From the NCBI GenBank assembly GCA_012964265.1, contig DTUH01000296.1:5594-24231 (forward strand): a DNA stretch of 18,638 nt, in the 5' to 3' direction. The translations under genes were made by a program, and so were the position numbers. Source of the stretch: Candidatus Lambdaproteobacteria bacterium (GTDB lineage Bacteria; SAR324; NAC60-12). The notes beneath the pieces were generated by a model. The model saw nothing but the letters and a program-made list of their open reading frames with translations, had not been told where the DNA came from and did no database searches. This document shows positions 7,706 through 15,671 of the stretch, piece by piece (the first letter of the stretch is position 1; the number at the start of each line of letters is the position of its first letter).

Positions 7706-8626
7706 TCAATCGTCAAGCAGTTCAGGGCAAATTCTGGCATTTTGAAAAGCCGTTGAGGTTTCAACTGAAACAGGATTCAGCAGTTGTGAAAGCGTTATTT
7801 TTTCTTTTTCCGGAATTGCATAAGGCGTTATAAATTCAAGAGAAATGTCCTGCGGCTGAATGGTGACTGACTCTTGATCTTGCAGGATGATTTTGGCTAA
7901 GTATTCTGCTGCGGCAAGATTGGGATTTAGCAGAGTAATTTCGCTGAAACCTTCCTGTAAAAAGGCGTCATGGAAGAGACTTTCACGATAAGAATAGTGA
8001 GTGCAGCCAAGATATACAACCAGAGGCGCGACGCAATCAGAAGGCAATTTCCGTAAAGCTTGCTGAACCCAGTGATGGATGTGTTCCGCTACTTTTGATC
8101 CTTCCGGATCATTAGAAATTTGGGTTGCCAATTCCGGACATGCCTGAGTAATTATTCTCTTTTCCGCAATTCCTTTATTGAAAAGTTCGTGCTGAAAGGT
8201 TTTAGCATCAATTGTAGTCGGAGTTGCAAAGATTATAACGGTAGCCTGTGAATTTTGATGAAGACTGTCCAAAAGCTGTTTGAGTCCAATTGGCAGAATC
8301 CCTTCGATTTTAAACAAAGAATTGCTTTTAAACTGAATGTCTTTCAAAAGTACAGACAGAGTTCCACATGCGACAAAAATGTGATTCGGCGCAAAGAGTT
8401 TTTTTACGTTTCGCAGGATTTTATCAAATGTCGCAAGTTGCTCCTCTCTTCCGGACATGGAGTTGTAACCAAGTTCATTTGAGGGAACTGCGTTCACGTA
8501 GGTAATGTGTAAATCATCTGCAGTAAAAGCTGACAGTCCGGAATCTGCACGTTTATTTAAAAGCAGCATCAGCTGGGCGCAAACAGAAAGACCGCCAAGT
8601 CCGGAATCCGTGATGACAAGGTTCAT
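7706..8626 (-). CDS. Divergent glutamate/aspartate racemase (MurI) family protein
   Basis: 306 residues. The start MNLVITDSGLGGLSV carries the MurI phosphate-loop-like DSGxGGLSV with the conserved Asp7-Ser8. Both catalytic Cys are present: Cys87 in VACGTLS (canonical ACNTAS) and Cys208 in LGCTHY with His210. ATPTTI (134-139) and ACPELA (162-167) match family blocks. Two departures stand out. The substrate-binding Asn after Cys87 is Gly. The canonical PYG loop is replaced by YVNAVPSNELGYNS (43-56). The length exceeds the usual ~265 residues. The ATG at 8626 has no clear Shine-Dalgarno but is fixed by the conserved N-terminus. As first gene of the murI-like/cupin/priA operon it may provide D-glutamate for peptidoglycan or act on another amino acid. 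Family likely; substrate uncertain. Confidence 0.75.
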   Translation of the reverse strand: MNLVITDSGLGGLSVCAQLMLLLNKRADSGLSAFTADDLHITYVNAVPSNELGYNSMSGREEQLATFDKILRNVKKLFAPNHIFVACGTLSVLLKDIQFKSNSLFKIEGILPIGLKQLLDSLHQNSQATVIIFATPTTIDAKTFQHELFNKGIAEKRIITQACPELATQISNDPEGSKVAEHIHHWVQQALRKLPSDCVAPLVVYLGCTHYSYRESLFHDAFLQEGFSEITLLNPNLAAAEYLAKIILQDQESVTIQPQDISLEFITPYAIPEKEKITLSQLLNPVSVETSTAFQNARICPELLDD

Positions 8627-8866
8627 GCAGAAATAGGTTTGCAGGGTGAGTTGATGCTGAAATAATCCATTTCACCGTAGCCTTAGAGCAGTTCAAACTC
8701 AAACTAATAGTGTTTGAATTTGGATTAGAGGTCCATTGCAGATTCTTTTTGCGGAACTAAAAATGTTGGGGAGAAAATAATTTGGCAGGGAAGTCTGCTG
8801 ACCGTAATTTTAAAGGAACGGCCAGCAGACGATTATTTTTACAGCGTTATGTAGTTAATGGATGTC
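8627..8866. other. Intergenic spacer between pnp 3' end and the murI-like gene
   Basis: 240 nt without a credible gene. It holds the pnp 3' hairpin (8793-8830) and, nearer the racemase-like start, an AT-rich inverted repeat TTCAAAC (8692-8698) / GTTTGAA (8712-8718). The promoter of the downstream operon should lie here on the - strand, but I could not identify a convincing -35/-10 pair. Confidence 0.5.
8793..8830 (-). terminator. 3' hairpin of pnp transcript (terminator-like, no clean U-tract)
   Basis: GTCTGCTG (8793-8800) pairs with CAGCAGAC (8823-8830), and inside it CCGT (8802-8805) pairs with ACGG (8818-8821). The intervening pair is G-U in - strand RNA but A-C in + strand RNA, giving a continuous 13-bp stem only for the pnp transcript. 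The stem is followed on the - strand by TTCCCTG, a poor U-tract, so it could be a processed or Rho-assisted end. Confidence 0.5.
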
Positions 8867-10939
8867 TTAAACGTCTTTAATACTAAGCTGTATTTTCCCT
8901 CGTCTGTCTAATCCGGTTGCCTTGACGGTGACAATATCACCCTCTTTACAAATATCCGTAACTTTTTCGACTCGGCCTTCTGCCAGATTAGAAATATGTA
9001 CCAGGCCTTCTGTGCCAGGGAAAACCTCAACAAACGCGCCAAAGTCCATCACTTTCTTAACAGGTCCGGTATAGGTTTCACCTATCTCAATTGTTCGTGT
9101 CAGGTTTTTCACAATTTCAAGTGCATCATCCACCGCTTGATGGTCACGTGACATGATTGAAACAATACCATCATCATCGATGTTAATCTTTACACCGGTT
9201 TTCTCAACAATACTCTTAATCATTTTACCACCAGGTCCGATGACTGCACCGATTTTATCCTGTGCAATTTTATGGGTGATAAAGCGGGGTGCGTATGTGG
9301 AAAGTCCGCTGCGTGATTCTTTCAGTGCTTCAGCCATCTTTCCTAAAATGTGCAGCCGGCCTTCACGTGCTTGCATTAAGGCTTGCTCAACTATTTCACG
9401 TCCAAGTCCCTTAATCTTTATATCCATTTGCAGGGCTGTGATTCCTTTTTCTGTACCTACAACTTTGAAATCCATGTCACCCAGGTGATCTTCATCACCA
9501 AGAATATCGGAAAGAATAACGTTGTTTTTTCCGTCACTGATCAGGCCCATGGCAATACCCGCAGTTGCTTCTTTGAGGGGTACACCTGCATCCATCATGG
9601 CCAGAGAACCGGCACAGACAGTAGCCATTGAAGACGAACCGTTTGATTCAAGGATTTCAGAAACAAGGCGGATTGTATAAGGAAATTCAGCTTTAGTTGG
9701 CAAAACCGGAGTTAACCCGCGTTCTGCCAGCGTTCCGTGTCCAATTTCTCTGCGTCCCGGTCCACGGGGAGGCCGTGCTTCTCCAACGCAAAAACTGGGA
9801 AAGTTATAGTGCAGCATGAATCTTTTGAAAGAAACACCATCCAGTGAATCGATCATTTTTTCATCTTCGCGGGCGCCTAATGTTGTAACAGCAAGAGCCT
9901 GTGTTTCGCCACGGGTGAACAAGGCTGAACCGTGTGTGCGAGGCAAAACTTTTGTCTCACATGTGATTGCTCTGATTTCTGTCGGATTTCGTCCGTCTAT
10001 ACGAATTTGATCTTTGATCAAACGTGCGCGCATTTCATCTTTTTTGATGTCAGCAAAAATTTGACTCAGTTCCTTTGCCGAATCAGCTTCCGGTGAATCA
10101 CCAAGAATTTCGCTGCTTATTTCATCTCGTAACGTGTCCAGGCGTTCGTAACGTTCTATTTTATCTTTGATGCTTAGAGCTTCATTGAGTCGTTTTGGAG
10201 CAATTGCTTCAATTTTAGCTTTTAGTTCAGCATCTACCGTAGGAACTACAACCGTCCGTTTCGTCTTGCCAACACTCTGCATCAACTCTTCCTGCATTTC
10301 AATGATGGGCAGAACCGCTTCCTGGCCATACCACAGCGCATCCAGCATCACTGATTCGCTAACACCATTTGACTCGCCCTCTACCATTAAGATCGCGTCT
10401 TTGGAGGCAGCCATAAAGATGTTAAGTTCACTTACTTCAAGCTCTTTCGGACTTGGATTTGTAACAAAATTACCGTCAATTCGTCCAACTCTGACACCTC
10501 CAAGCGGATTGTGAAAAGGGATGTCTGAAATGGCTAATGCTGCTGAGGCACCGTTCATTGCGGCAACATCAGAAGGATGGATAAGATCGTGACTCAAAAC
10601 GGTTGCCGCAATCATTGTTTCTGCAAGATAATGATCTTCAAAAGCTGGTCTCAATGGACGATCTATGATTCTAGAAATCAGAGTTTCACTATCAGAAAGA
10701 CGAGCTTCACGCTTTAAGAAACCTCCTGGGATTCGTCCGGCGGCATAAGCTTTTTCAACATAAAATACGGAAAGGGGAAAAAAATCCGCGCCTGTTCCTG
10801 ATCCCTTTGCTGCAGTTGCAGCGACAAGTACTACTGTGTCACCGTATGTTACTAATACGGATCCATTGGCCTGTTTGGCCATTCTTCCGGTTTCCAGCGT
10901 CATAGTTGCTGGTCCAAATTCTCTTTCAACAATTTTCAT
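8867..10939 (-). CDS. pnp: Polyribonucleotide nucleotidyltransferase (PNPase)
   Basis: Phosphorolytic 3'-to-5' exoribonuclease of mRNA decay and a trimer in the cytoplasm. The start is ATG at 10939 (MKIVEREFG), chosen because AGGAG lies 4 nt upstream and the product then begins like other PNPases. The longer frame from TTG 10957 would translate the Shine-Dalgarno itself. The 690 residues contain the first RNase PH domain (about 1-230), a helical linker (to about 310), and the second RNase PH domain with FTRGETQALAVTTLG (341-355) and the GDEDHLGDMDFKV catalytic block (481-493). Then come a KH domain with VIGPGGK (566-572) and an S1 domain from about 620 to the C-terminus (SIKDV). It lies after rpsO with a 331-nt structured spacer, the usual arrangement. 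Confidence 0.98.
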   Translation of the reverse strand: MKIVEREFGPATMTLETGRMAKQANGSVLVTYGDTVVLVAATAAKGSGTGADFFPLSVFYVEKAYAAGRIPGGFLKREARLSDSETLISRIIDRPLRPAFEDHYLAETMIAATVLSHDLIHPSDVAAMNGASAALAISDIPFHNPLGGVRVGRIDGNFVTNPSPKELEVSELNIFMAASKDAILMVEGESNGVSESVMLDALWYGQEAVLPIIEMQEELMQSVGKTKRTVVVPTVDAELKAKIEAIAPKRLNEALSIKDKIERYERLDTLRDEISSEILGDSPEADSAKELSQIFADIKKDEMRARLIKDQIRIDGRNPTEIRAITCETKVLPRTHGSALFTRGETQALAVTTLGAREDEKMIDSLDGVSFKRFMLHYNFPSFCVGEARPPRGPGRREIGHGTLAERGLTPVLPTKAEFPYTIRLVSEILESNGSSSMATVCAGSLAMMDAGVPLKEATAGIAMGLISDGKNNVILSDILGDEDHLGDMDFKVVGTEKGITALQMDIKIKGLGREIVEQALMQAREGRLHILGKMAEALKESRSGLSTYAPRFITHKIAQDKIGAVIGPGGKMIKSIVEKTGVKINIDDDGIVSIMSRDHQAVDDALEIVKNLTRTIEIGETYTGPVKKVMDFGAFVEVFPGTEGLVHISNLAEGRVEKVTDICKEGDIVTVKATGLDRRGKIQLSIKDV

Positions 10940-11270
10940 TATACTCCTAATTATCAACGTTCTACCGATTCAGACTAAAGGTAATGCCTTTTTTCATATT
11001 CTCTCTGTCGGTATTCTATAAATGGTAACATGCAAGTTTCTCTTTTTTCTGCTCCATACAACTCAATAATTCGATTCTTTACCATATTTCTTCAGGATAT
11101 TTGTAAGAAAATCGCTCTAAACGAACTATAATGGGAAGCAGAAAAAAGCGGAAAAGACTTCATGCTACAGGATACGGGGGAAATGAAGTGGTACAATATG
11201 GCATCTGCCAAAACATACCATACAGAAGACCAGCCCCCGTGGACAAGTCTTCTGTGAAGTTTTACTTGAG
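10940..11270 (-). other. rpsO-pnp intergenic leader (331 nt)
   Basis: No supported gene. Read on the - strand it contains a strong hairpin just after rpsO (listed separately) and a weaker 7-bp inverted repeat, ACTTCAT (11183-11189) / ATGAAGT (11157-11163), followed by a T-rich tract. An AT-rich region precedes the pnp ribosome site. In E. coli this spacer holds the rpsO attenuator, the pnp promoter and an RNase III-cleaved stem used in PNPase autocontrol. A similar role here is inference. I found no convincing promoter hexamers. Confidence 0.5.
11222..11255 (-). promoter_or_regulatory. Strong hairpin after rpsO (attenuator/RNase III-type stem)
   Basis: ACAGAAGAC (11222-11230) and GTCTTCTGT (11247-11255) form a perfect 9-bp stem. 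In - strand RNA the inner bases extend it with a 2x2 internal loop, a 4-bp stem GUCC/GGGC and an ACGG tetraloop. It starts about 15 nt after the rpsO stop. No uninterrupted U-tract follows, so it resembles an attenuator or processing site more than a strict terminator. Confidence 0.5.
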
Positions 11271-11540
11271 TCACTTGACGCGAATCTTGAGCTGTTTAGT
11301 AAGAGTCCCGTGACTGTCAATATTTCTCTTTTTGAGGTAACTCATAAAATTTCGACGCTGCCCCACAAGTTTCAATAATCCTCGACGTGAACTGAAATCC
11401 TTGGGCTGGCTGCGTAAATGATCAGTCAATGAATTGATACGCTCAGTTAATAATGCTACCTGCACTTCTGTAGAGCCTGTATCGGCATTGTTTTTTCCGA
11501 ACTTATTTACAATTTCGACTTTTCGGTTTTTTGTTAACAT
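11271..11540 (-). CDS. rpsO: 30S ribosomal protein S15
   Basis: Binds 16S rRNA early in assembly of the 30S platform. The 89-residue length is standard. Diagnostic blocks are GKNNADTGSTEVQVALLTERI (about 15-35), SRRGLLKLVGQRR (51-63) and YLKKRNIDSH (68-77). The rRNA-contact loop usually reads KDHHSRRGL in proteobacteria and reads KDFSSRRGL here. The ATG at 11540 is preceded by GAGAAGA about 11 nt upstream, and the gene begins 18 nt after truB. It lies between truB and pnp, as is common. Confidence 0.97.
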   Translation of the reverse strand: MLTKNRKVEIVNKFGKNNADTGSTEVQVALLTERINSLTDHLRSQPKDFSSRRGLLKLVGQRRNFMSYLKKRNIDSHGTLTKQLKIRVK

Positions 11541-11558
11541 ATAAAATAATCTTCTCTA

Positions 11559-12491
11559 CTAGCTAAATACTTTTGATGGTTGAAAATAACAGACGTTATT
11601 CTCCCACATTACGATACCGATAGCAACCAAATTATGGTCAGTATCTAAAACTTTTGTCTGAACTTGATTTGTTTCTTCTGAAAAATCTTTTTTGGCATTC
11701 ATTTCCTTGTTTTCCTCAAGCTCGCGTGATGTTGAAACTTCAACTCGACGTCCGTGTGTTATAGAAGTTACCATCTGTGCATCTGCATAGACTGTGTATA
11801 GGTGATCAAGCAGTTTTAAATGAGAAATCCAGGGTACATCAGAATTGCTCTCAATTTGTTTAAGTTTCTCAATTGAAATTGAATTATCACTGCAAAACCA
11901 CTTTCCACAAGCCAGGCGTTCCAGGGCAATAAGGTGTGCACCTACTTTCAGTATGCGTCCCAGATCATTTGCCAGTGTCCGGATGTAAGTACCTTTTGAA
12001 CATCTTACGCGGAACTGTACGAATGGCAGTTCGACAGATTCAACCTCTATTTCGTGGAAAGTTACAGTCCGAATTTTTTCCGGAATCTCTATCCCTTGTC
12101 TCGCCAGTTTGTAGGCCGGAACGCCATCAAATTTTGCTGCGGAAAATGCCGGAATTTGCTGCTCCTGCTGTCCGAGAAATGAGTAAATCGCCGCAGTAAC
12201 TTCTTCCGGATTTAAATACATGGCATCATGGGTTTCTGTAACTGTTCCCTCTGCGTCAAATGTGTCTGTTGATTCACCTAATTTACAAACTGCGCGGTAA
12301 GTTTTGTCTACATAATTGAAGAGAGGAATAAGGCGGGTCGCCTGTCCTAGAAATACAGGTAGAATCCCTGTTGCCATGGGGTCTAAGGTGCCAAGATGTC
12401 CGACTTTTTTTTCTTGAAACTGTCGTTTAATAAAACGAACAACATCAAAAGAAGTCCAGCCTTTCGGTTTGTCAATGCTGATGATACGCAA
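11559..12491 (-). CDS. truB: tRNA pseudouridine(55) synthase TruB
   Basis: Isomerises U55 to pseudouridine in the T-loop of tRNAs. The product begins MRIISIDKPKGWTSFDVV and has the catalytic motif GHLGTLDPMATG with Asp37. PAFSAAKFDGVPAYKLARQG (about 113-132) and CSKGTYIRTLANDLG (about 163-177) are family blocks. The start must be TTG at 12491, because the in-frame TAG at 12498-12500 sits two codons upstream and no ATG intervenes; no strong Shine-Dalgarno is visible. At 310 residues it is within the family range. The C-terminal part (from about 240) is charged and poorly conserved. It follows rbfA by 29 nt in the rimP-pnp cluster. Confidence 0.96.
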   Translation of the reverse strand: MRIISIDKPKGWTSFDVVRFIKRQFQEKKVGHLGTLDPMATGILPVFLGQATRLIPLFNYVDKTYRAVCKLGESTDTFDAEGTVTETHDAMYLNPEEVTAAIYSFLGQQEQQIPAFSAAKFDGVPAYKLARQGIEIPEKIRTVTFHEIEVESVELPFVQFRVRCSKGTYIRTLANDLGRILKVGAHLIALERLACGKWFCSDNSISIEKLKQIESNSDVPWISHLKLLDHLYTVYADAQMVTSITHGRRVEVSTSRELEENKEMNAKKDFSEETNQVQTKVLDTDHNLVAIGIVMWENNVCYFQPSKVFS

Positions 12492-12520
12492 TGAATTCTA
12501 TTATTAGCCAAAAACCGACA

Positions 12521-12916
12521 TCATTTACCAGTTTCTGTATTTATGTCAATTTCAGTATTCTGTGGCTGATCTGAGTCTTTAGGAAGGACGTTCCGCAACA
12601 ATATTTCGATTTCATCGCTGTGGTCAAATCCTGCGTCATACGTGAAAGTTAACTGCGGTGTGTTGCGTGTTTTGAGGACTTTTCCCAATTGTCGACTGAA
12701 AAACCCTGCTGCACGATTTAATGAGATCACCAATTCTTCCTGACCATCAGAAGGAAAAACTGAAACATGGACTTTGGCAGAAGCCAAATTAGGTGTAGCC
12801 TCTACTCTGCTGATGGTGACTTTACTGAAACGGGGATCTTTGCTTTCAAAGAGAAGAATTTCGGAGAGTCTTCGATGCACCATTGTACTGAAATTACTTC
12901 TACCTGATTTTTTCAT
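12521..12916 (-). CDS. rbfA: 30S ribosome-binding factor A
   Basis: Assembly factor that binds late 30S precursors near the 16S central pseudoknot and is involved in cold adaptation. The 131-residue protein carries the KH-like core: RRLSEILLFESKDPRFSKVTISRVEATPNL (about 15-44), AKVHVSVFP (47-55) and the TPQLTFTYDAGFDHSDEIEILL segment (86-107). The last ~20 residues (PKDSDQPQNTEIDINTETGK) are an acidic tail with no motif. The ATG at 12916 is 9 nt after the infB stop, so translational coupling with infB is likely. Confidence 0.95.
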   Translation of the reverse strand: MKKSGRSNFSTMVHRRLSEILLFESKDPRFSKVTISRVEATPNLASAKVHVSVFPSDGQEELVISLNRAAGFFSRQLGKVLKTRNTPQLTFTYDAGFDHSDEIEILLRNVLPKDSDQPQNTEIDINTETGK

Positions 12917-12925
12917 GAGCTAAAT

Positions 12926-15619
12926 TTAGAGCCGTGCACTTTCTTCAATATGTTCGTAGGCTTCCACTATATCACCGTCTTCAATTTCTGAAAAATCCAG
13001 AATCATACCGCACTCATAATTTTGTGCTACTTCCTGGACATCGTCTTTGAAACGCTTCAGCGAAATGATTGAACCTTCAAAGATGCTTTCTTCTTTTCTG
13101 AGGACGCGAATCAGTGCATTCCGGAGAAGCTTGCCGTCTGTGACCAGACCACCGACTACCATTCCATTTTTACCTGCGGAAAAGACTTGACGTACCTCTA
13201 AATGTCCAAGTATTTCTTCCCGGATCTCCGGCTCCAAAAGGCCCTCCATGGCTGCTTTAACATCATCTAACGCGTTGTAAATAACATCATAAAGACGTAC
13301 ATCAACACCTTCGCTGGCACGAATTTCCTTTGCTTTAGCATCCATATTTACGTTGAAACCGACTATGATCGCATCAGAAGCGGACGCTAATGTAATATCA
13401 GTTTCAGTAACATCACCTACTGAACAAAGCAGAAAACGTGGAGAAATTCGTTCATCACCAATTTGTTCAAGTGAAGATTTGAGTGCCTCAACTGAACCTT
13501 GAACATCTCCTTTTAAAATCAAACGAAGTTCATTTGCCTCTCCTTCTTCAATTTTGCTGAAGAGGTTATCGAGACTGGTTTTCTGGTCTTCGCTAATCGT
13601 TTCAGCTCTCAGTTTGTACTCACGTTCCTCTGCAATAAGACGCGCTTTCTTTTCGTCTTCAAGAATAACAAAAATTTCTCCAACTTCAGGAATATTGCTT
13701 AATCCTGAAATTTCAACGGGGATTGATGGTCCTGCTTCTTCCATTGCGTTACCTGTTTCATCAAACATCGCGCGTATTCTTCCATGGATACTTCCCATGA
13801 CGAAATAATCACCAATCCTGAGTGTTCCACGCTGAACGAGTACAGTCCCGACAGGACCCTGCCCTTTGCGTACACGAGACTCAATGATAGTTCCACGAGC
13901 AAATCCTTTCGGGGTTGCTTTAAGTTCCAGAATTTCTGCCTGCAAATGAATCATTTCCAGCAGTTCATCAATTCCTTCACCTGTCTTGGCAGAAACCTTT
14001 ACAAAAATGGTGCTTCCACCTAAATCTTCCGGAACCAGTTCGTGGCCAAGTAATTCCTGCTGAATTCTCAATGGATCAGATTCCGGACGGTCAATTTTAT
14101 TCACTGCAACTATAATCGGCACATCCGCTGCCCGTGCGTGCTGGATTGCTTCAATGGTTTGTGGCTGCACTTTATCGTCTGATGCTACAACAAGTACGAC
14201 GATGTCAGTGATATTGGCACCTCTGGCACGCATGGAAGTAAAAGCCTTATGTCCCGGTGTATCCAGGAAAGTAACTCTATTTCCCCCTGCTTCAAGATGA
14301 TATGCACCAATGTGCTGGGTAATGCCACCGGCTTCTCCGGAAGCGATGCGAGTTTCACGGATTTTATCAAGCAGCGATGTTTTTCCGTGATCAACGTGTC
14401 CCATGATTGTCACGATCGGTGCACGTACTTCCAGCTCTGATACATCCGGCAATTCTTCTTTGAGCAGGTCTGACAGTTCGAAAGTTTCCACTTCAACTGT
14501 CACATCAAAATCATTTGCAATCAGTTCTGCCGTTTCACCGGTGATTGTCTGGTTGATAGTTGCCATGATGCCGAGTGCCATCAATTTTTTTAAAATTTCC
14601 GGTACTTTGATGCCAATCAATCCTGCAAGTTCTGATACGACAACCTGGTTGCCAATCCGGATGTTCTTTTTACGTGGATTGAAAATGTGCTTAGGTGCAA
14701 TAGGATCAAGAACCTTTTTGACACTTTTTTCGTGGCGCCGGCCCTGGGGCTGGTCTTTTCTGCGGTGCCGTGGTCTTCTTTCACGAAAGAAATAATCTCT
14801 TTGACCACCTCCGCCTCTACGTTTTTTTTCTGAATCAAAGCGGCGGAAATTTTTATCTCTTTCTGGATAATCTTCGTCTTCAGAATGGGAGTGCTTGAAA
14901 ATTACCTTTTTTTTCTTCGGTTTTTTATCTGTTAAATCAGTTGTTTTTAAATCAACAGCAAAAGTATCTTCCGGAGATTTTTCCGGTGAGTCAGCGTTGA
15001 TTTGCTCGATAGGATCTGCTTCAGCAGGTGGTGCTTCATCTGTGCTTTCTCTGACAAATTCCTCAGAATCGGACATTATTTGCTCGTTATGCTGAGAGCT
15101 TGCGTCAGTCTCATGCTTAAATGATTTAAACTCTTTCGGGTCAGTTTCAGAAGCTTGCCTTATCTGTTCCTCAGCGTCAGTAACAGTAACTCCATCGGCA
15201 GGAACATCTTTTTCCCTTGTTGGAACTATAGTGTACAGAGTTGGTGGTACAGTCTCTTTCTTTTTCCTGCGCACTCTCCTTTTCGGTGCTTCTTCAACAA
15301 CTTTTTCATCTAATTGAGATTTTGTAGAAATTGTGACAATCGCGGAACTCTTAGTCTTTTTAGACTTTTTGATGACTTCAGCCTCTCCTGTTTTGCTTTC
15401 AGTGGGTTTAGCTCGGCGTAAACCCTTAGCTTTAGTAATTTTTAGTATAACAATTCCACTGGCGCTTTTTGCCATTTTTCTAACTATCTCCGCCTGATCC
15501 GCAGATAGTTCAGAGAAGTTTCCTGTAACTGGAATTCCAGCTTTGCGCATCTTGGTGAGCAGTTGCTTTGCCGGCATCTTTAATTCTTTTGCCAGTTCAA
15601 ATACTCTTACTTCAGACAT
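12926..15619 (-). CDS. infB: Translation initiation factor IF-2
   Basis: GTPase that positions initiator tRNA on the 30S subunit and promotes 50S joining. 897 residues. The N-terminal IF2_N module MSEVRVFELAKELKMPAKQLL is followed by a long charged, low-complexity region (about 60-310) with Lys/Arg-rich and Glu-rich blocks. A second IF2_N-like module follows (about 320-375). The G domain has GHVDHGKT (407-414), DTPGH (453-457), NKID (507-510) and a SAKTG G5 motif near 544. The beta-barrel, IF2-specific domain 3 and C-terminal domain complete the protein. The ATG at 15619 has AAAGGAA about 6 nt upstream. It lies 52 nt after nusA and just before rbfA, the conserved order. Confidence 0.98.
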   Translation of the reverse strand: MSEVRVFELAKELKMPAKQLLTKMRKAGIPVTGNFSELSADQAEIVRKMAKSASGIVILKITKAKGLRRAKPTESKTGEAEVIKKSKKTKSSAIVTISTKSQLDEKVVEEAPKRRVRRKKKETVPPTLYTIVPTREKDVPADGVTVTDAEEQIRQASETDPKEFKSFKHETDASSQHNEQIMSDSEEFVRESTDEAPPAEADPIEQINADSPEKSPEDTFAVDLKTTDLTDKKPKKKKVIFKHSHSEDEDYPERDKNFRRFDSEKKRRGGGGQRDYFFRERRPRHRRKDQPQGRRHEKSVKKVLDPIAPKHIFNPRKKNIRIGNQVVVSELAGLIGIKVPEILKKLMALGIMATINQTITGETAELIANDFDVTVEVETFELSDLLKEELPDVSELEVRAPIVTIMGHVDHGKTSLLDKIRETRIASGEAGGITQHIGAYHLEAGGNRVTFLDTPGHKAFTSMRARGANITDIVVLVVASDDKVQPQTIEAIQHARAADVPIIVAVNKIDRPESDPLRIQQELLGHELVPEDLGGSTIFVKVSAKTGEGIDELLEMIHLQAEILELKATPKGFARGTIIESRVRKGQGPVGTVLVQRGTLRIGDYFVMGSIHGRIRAMFDETGNAMEEAGPSIPVEISGLSNIPEVGEIFVILEDEKKARLIAEEREYKLRAETISEDQKTSLDNLFSKIEEGEANELRLILKGDVQGSVEALKSSLEQIGDERISPRFLLCSVGDVTETDITLASASDAIIVGFNVNMDAKAKEIRASEGVDVRLYDVIYNALDDVKAAMEGLLEPEIREEILGHLEVRQVFSAGKNGMVVGGLVTDGKLLRNALIRVLRKEESIFEGSIISLKRFKDDVQEVAQNYECGMILDFSEIEDGDIVEAYEHIEESARL

Positions 15620-15671
15620 GTATTCCTTTGATTATTTCTACAGGTGCTATTGATTCTACCAAATGTCGTTT

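Noticed and set aside
10940..10957. Longer pnp frame starting at TTG 10957
   Set aside because: The extra codons consist of the Shine-Dalgarno sequence, and the family N-terminus begins at ATG 10939.
11126..11131. TATAAT on the + strand in the rpsO-pnp spacer as an antisense promoter
   Set aside because: No good -35 at 16-18 nt (TTGTAA is 20 nt away) and no + strand gene downstream; a chance match in AT-rich DNA.
11092..11313. Small frames of about 60 codons on both strands in the rpsO-pnp spacer
   Set aside because: They run through the structured leader and into rpsO, with no ribosome sites or recognisable peptides.
14403..14795. 130-codon + strand frame inside infB
   Set aside because: Antisense shadow of the charged IF-2 linker and IF2_N-like region; composition is Ser/Thr-rich with no motif.
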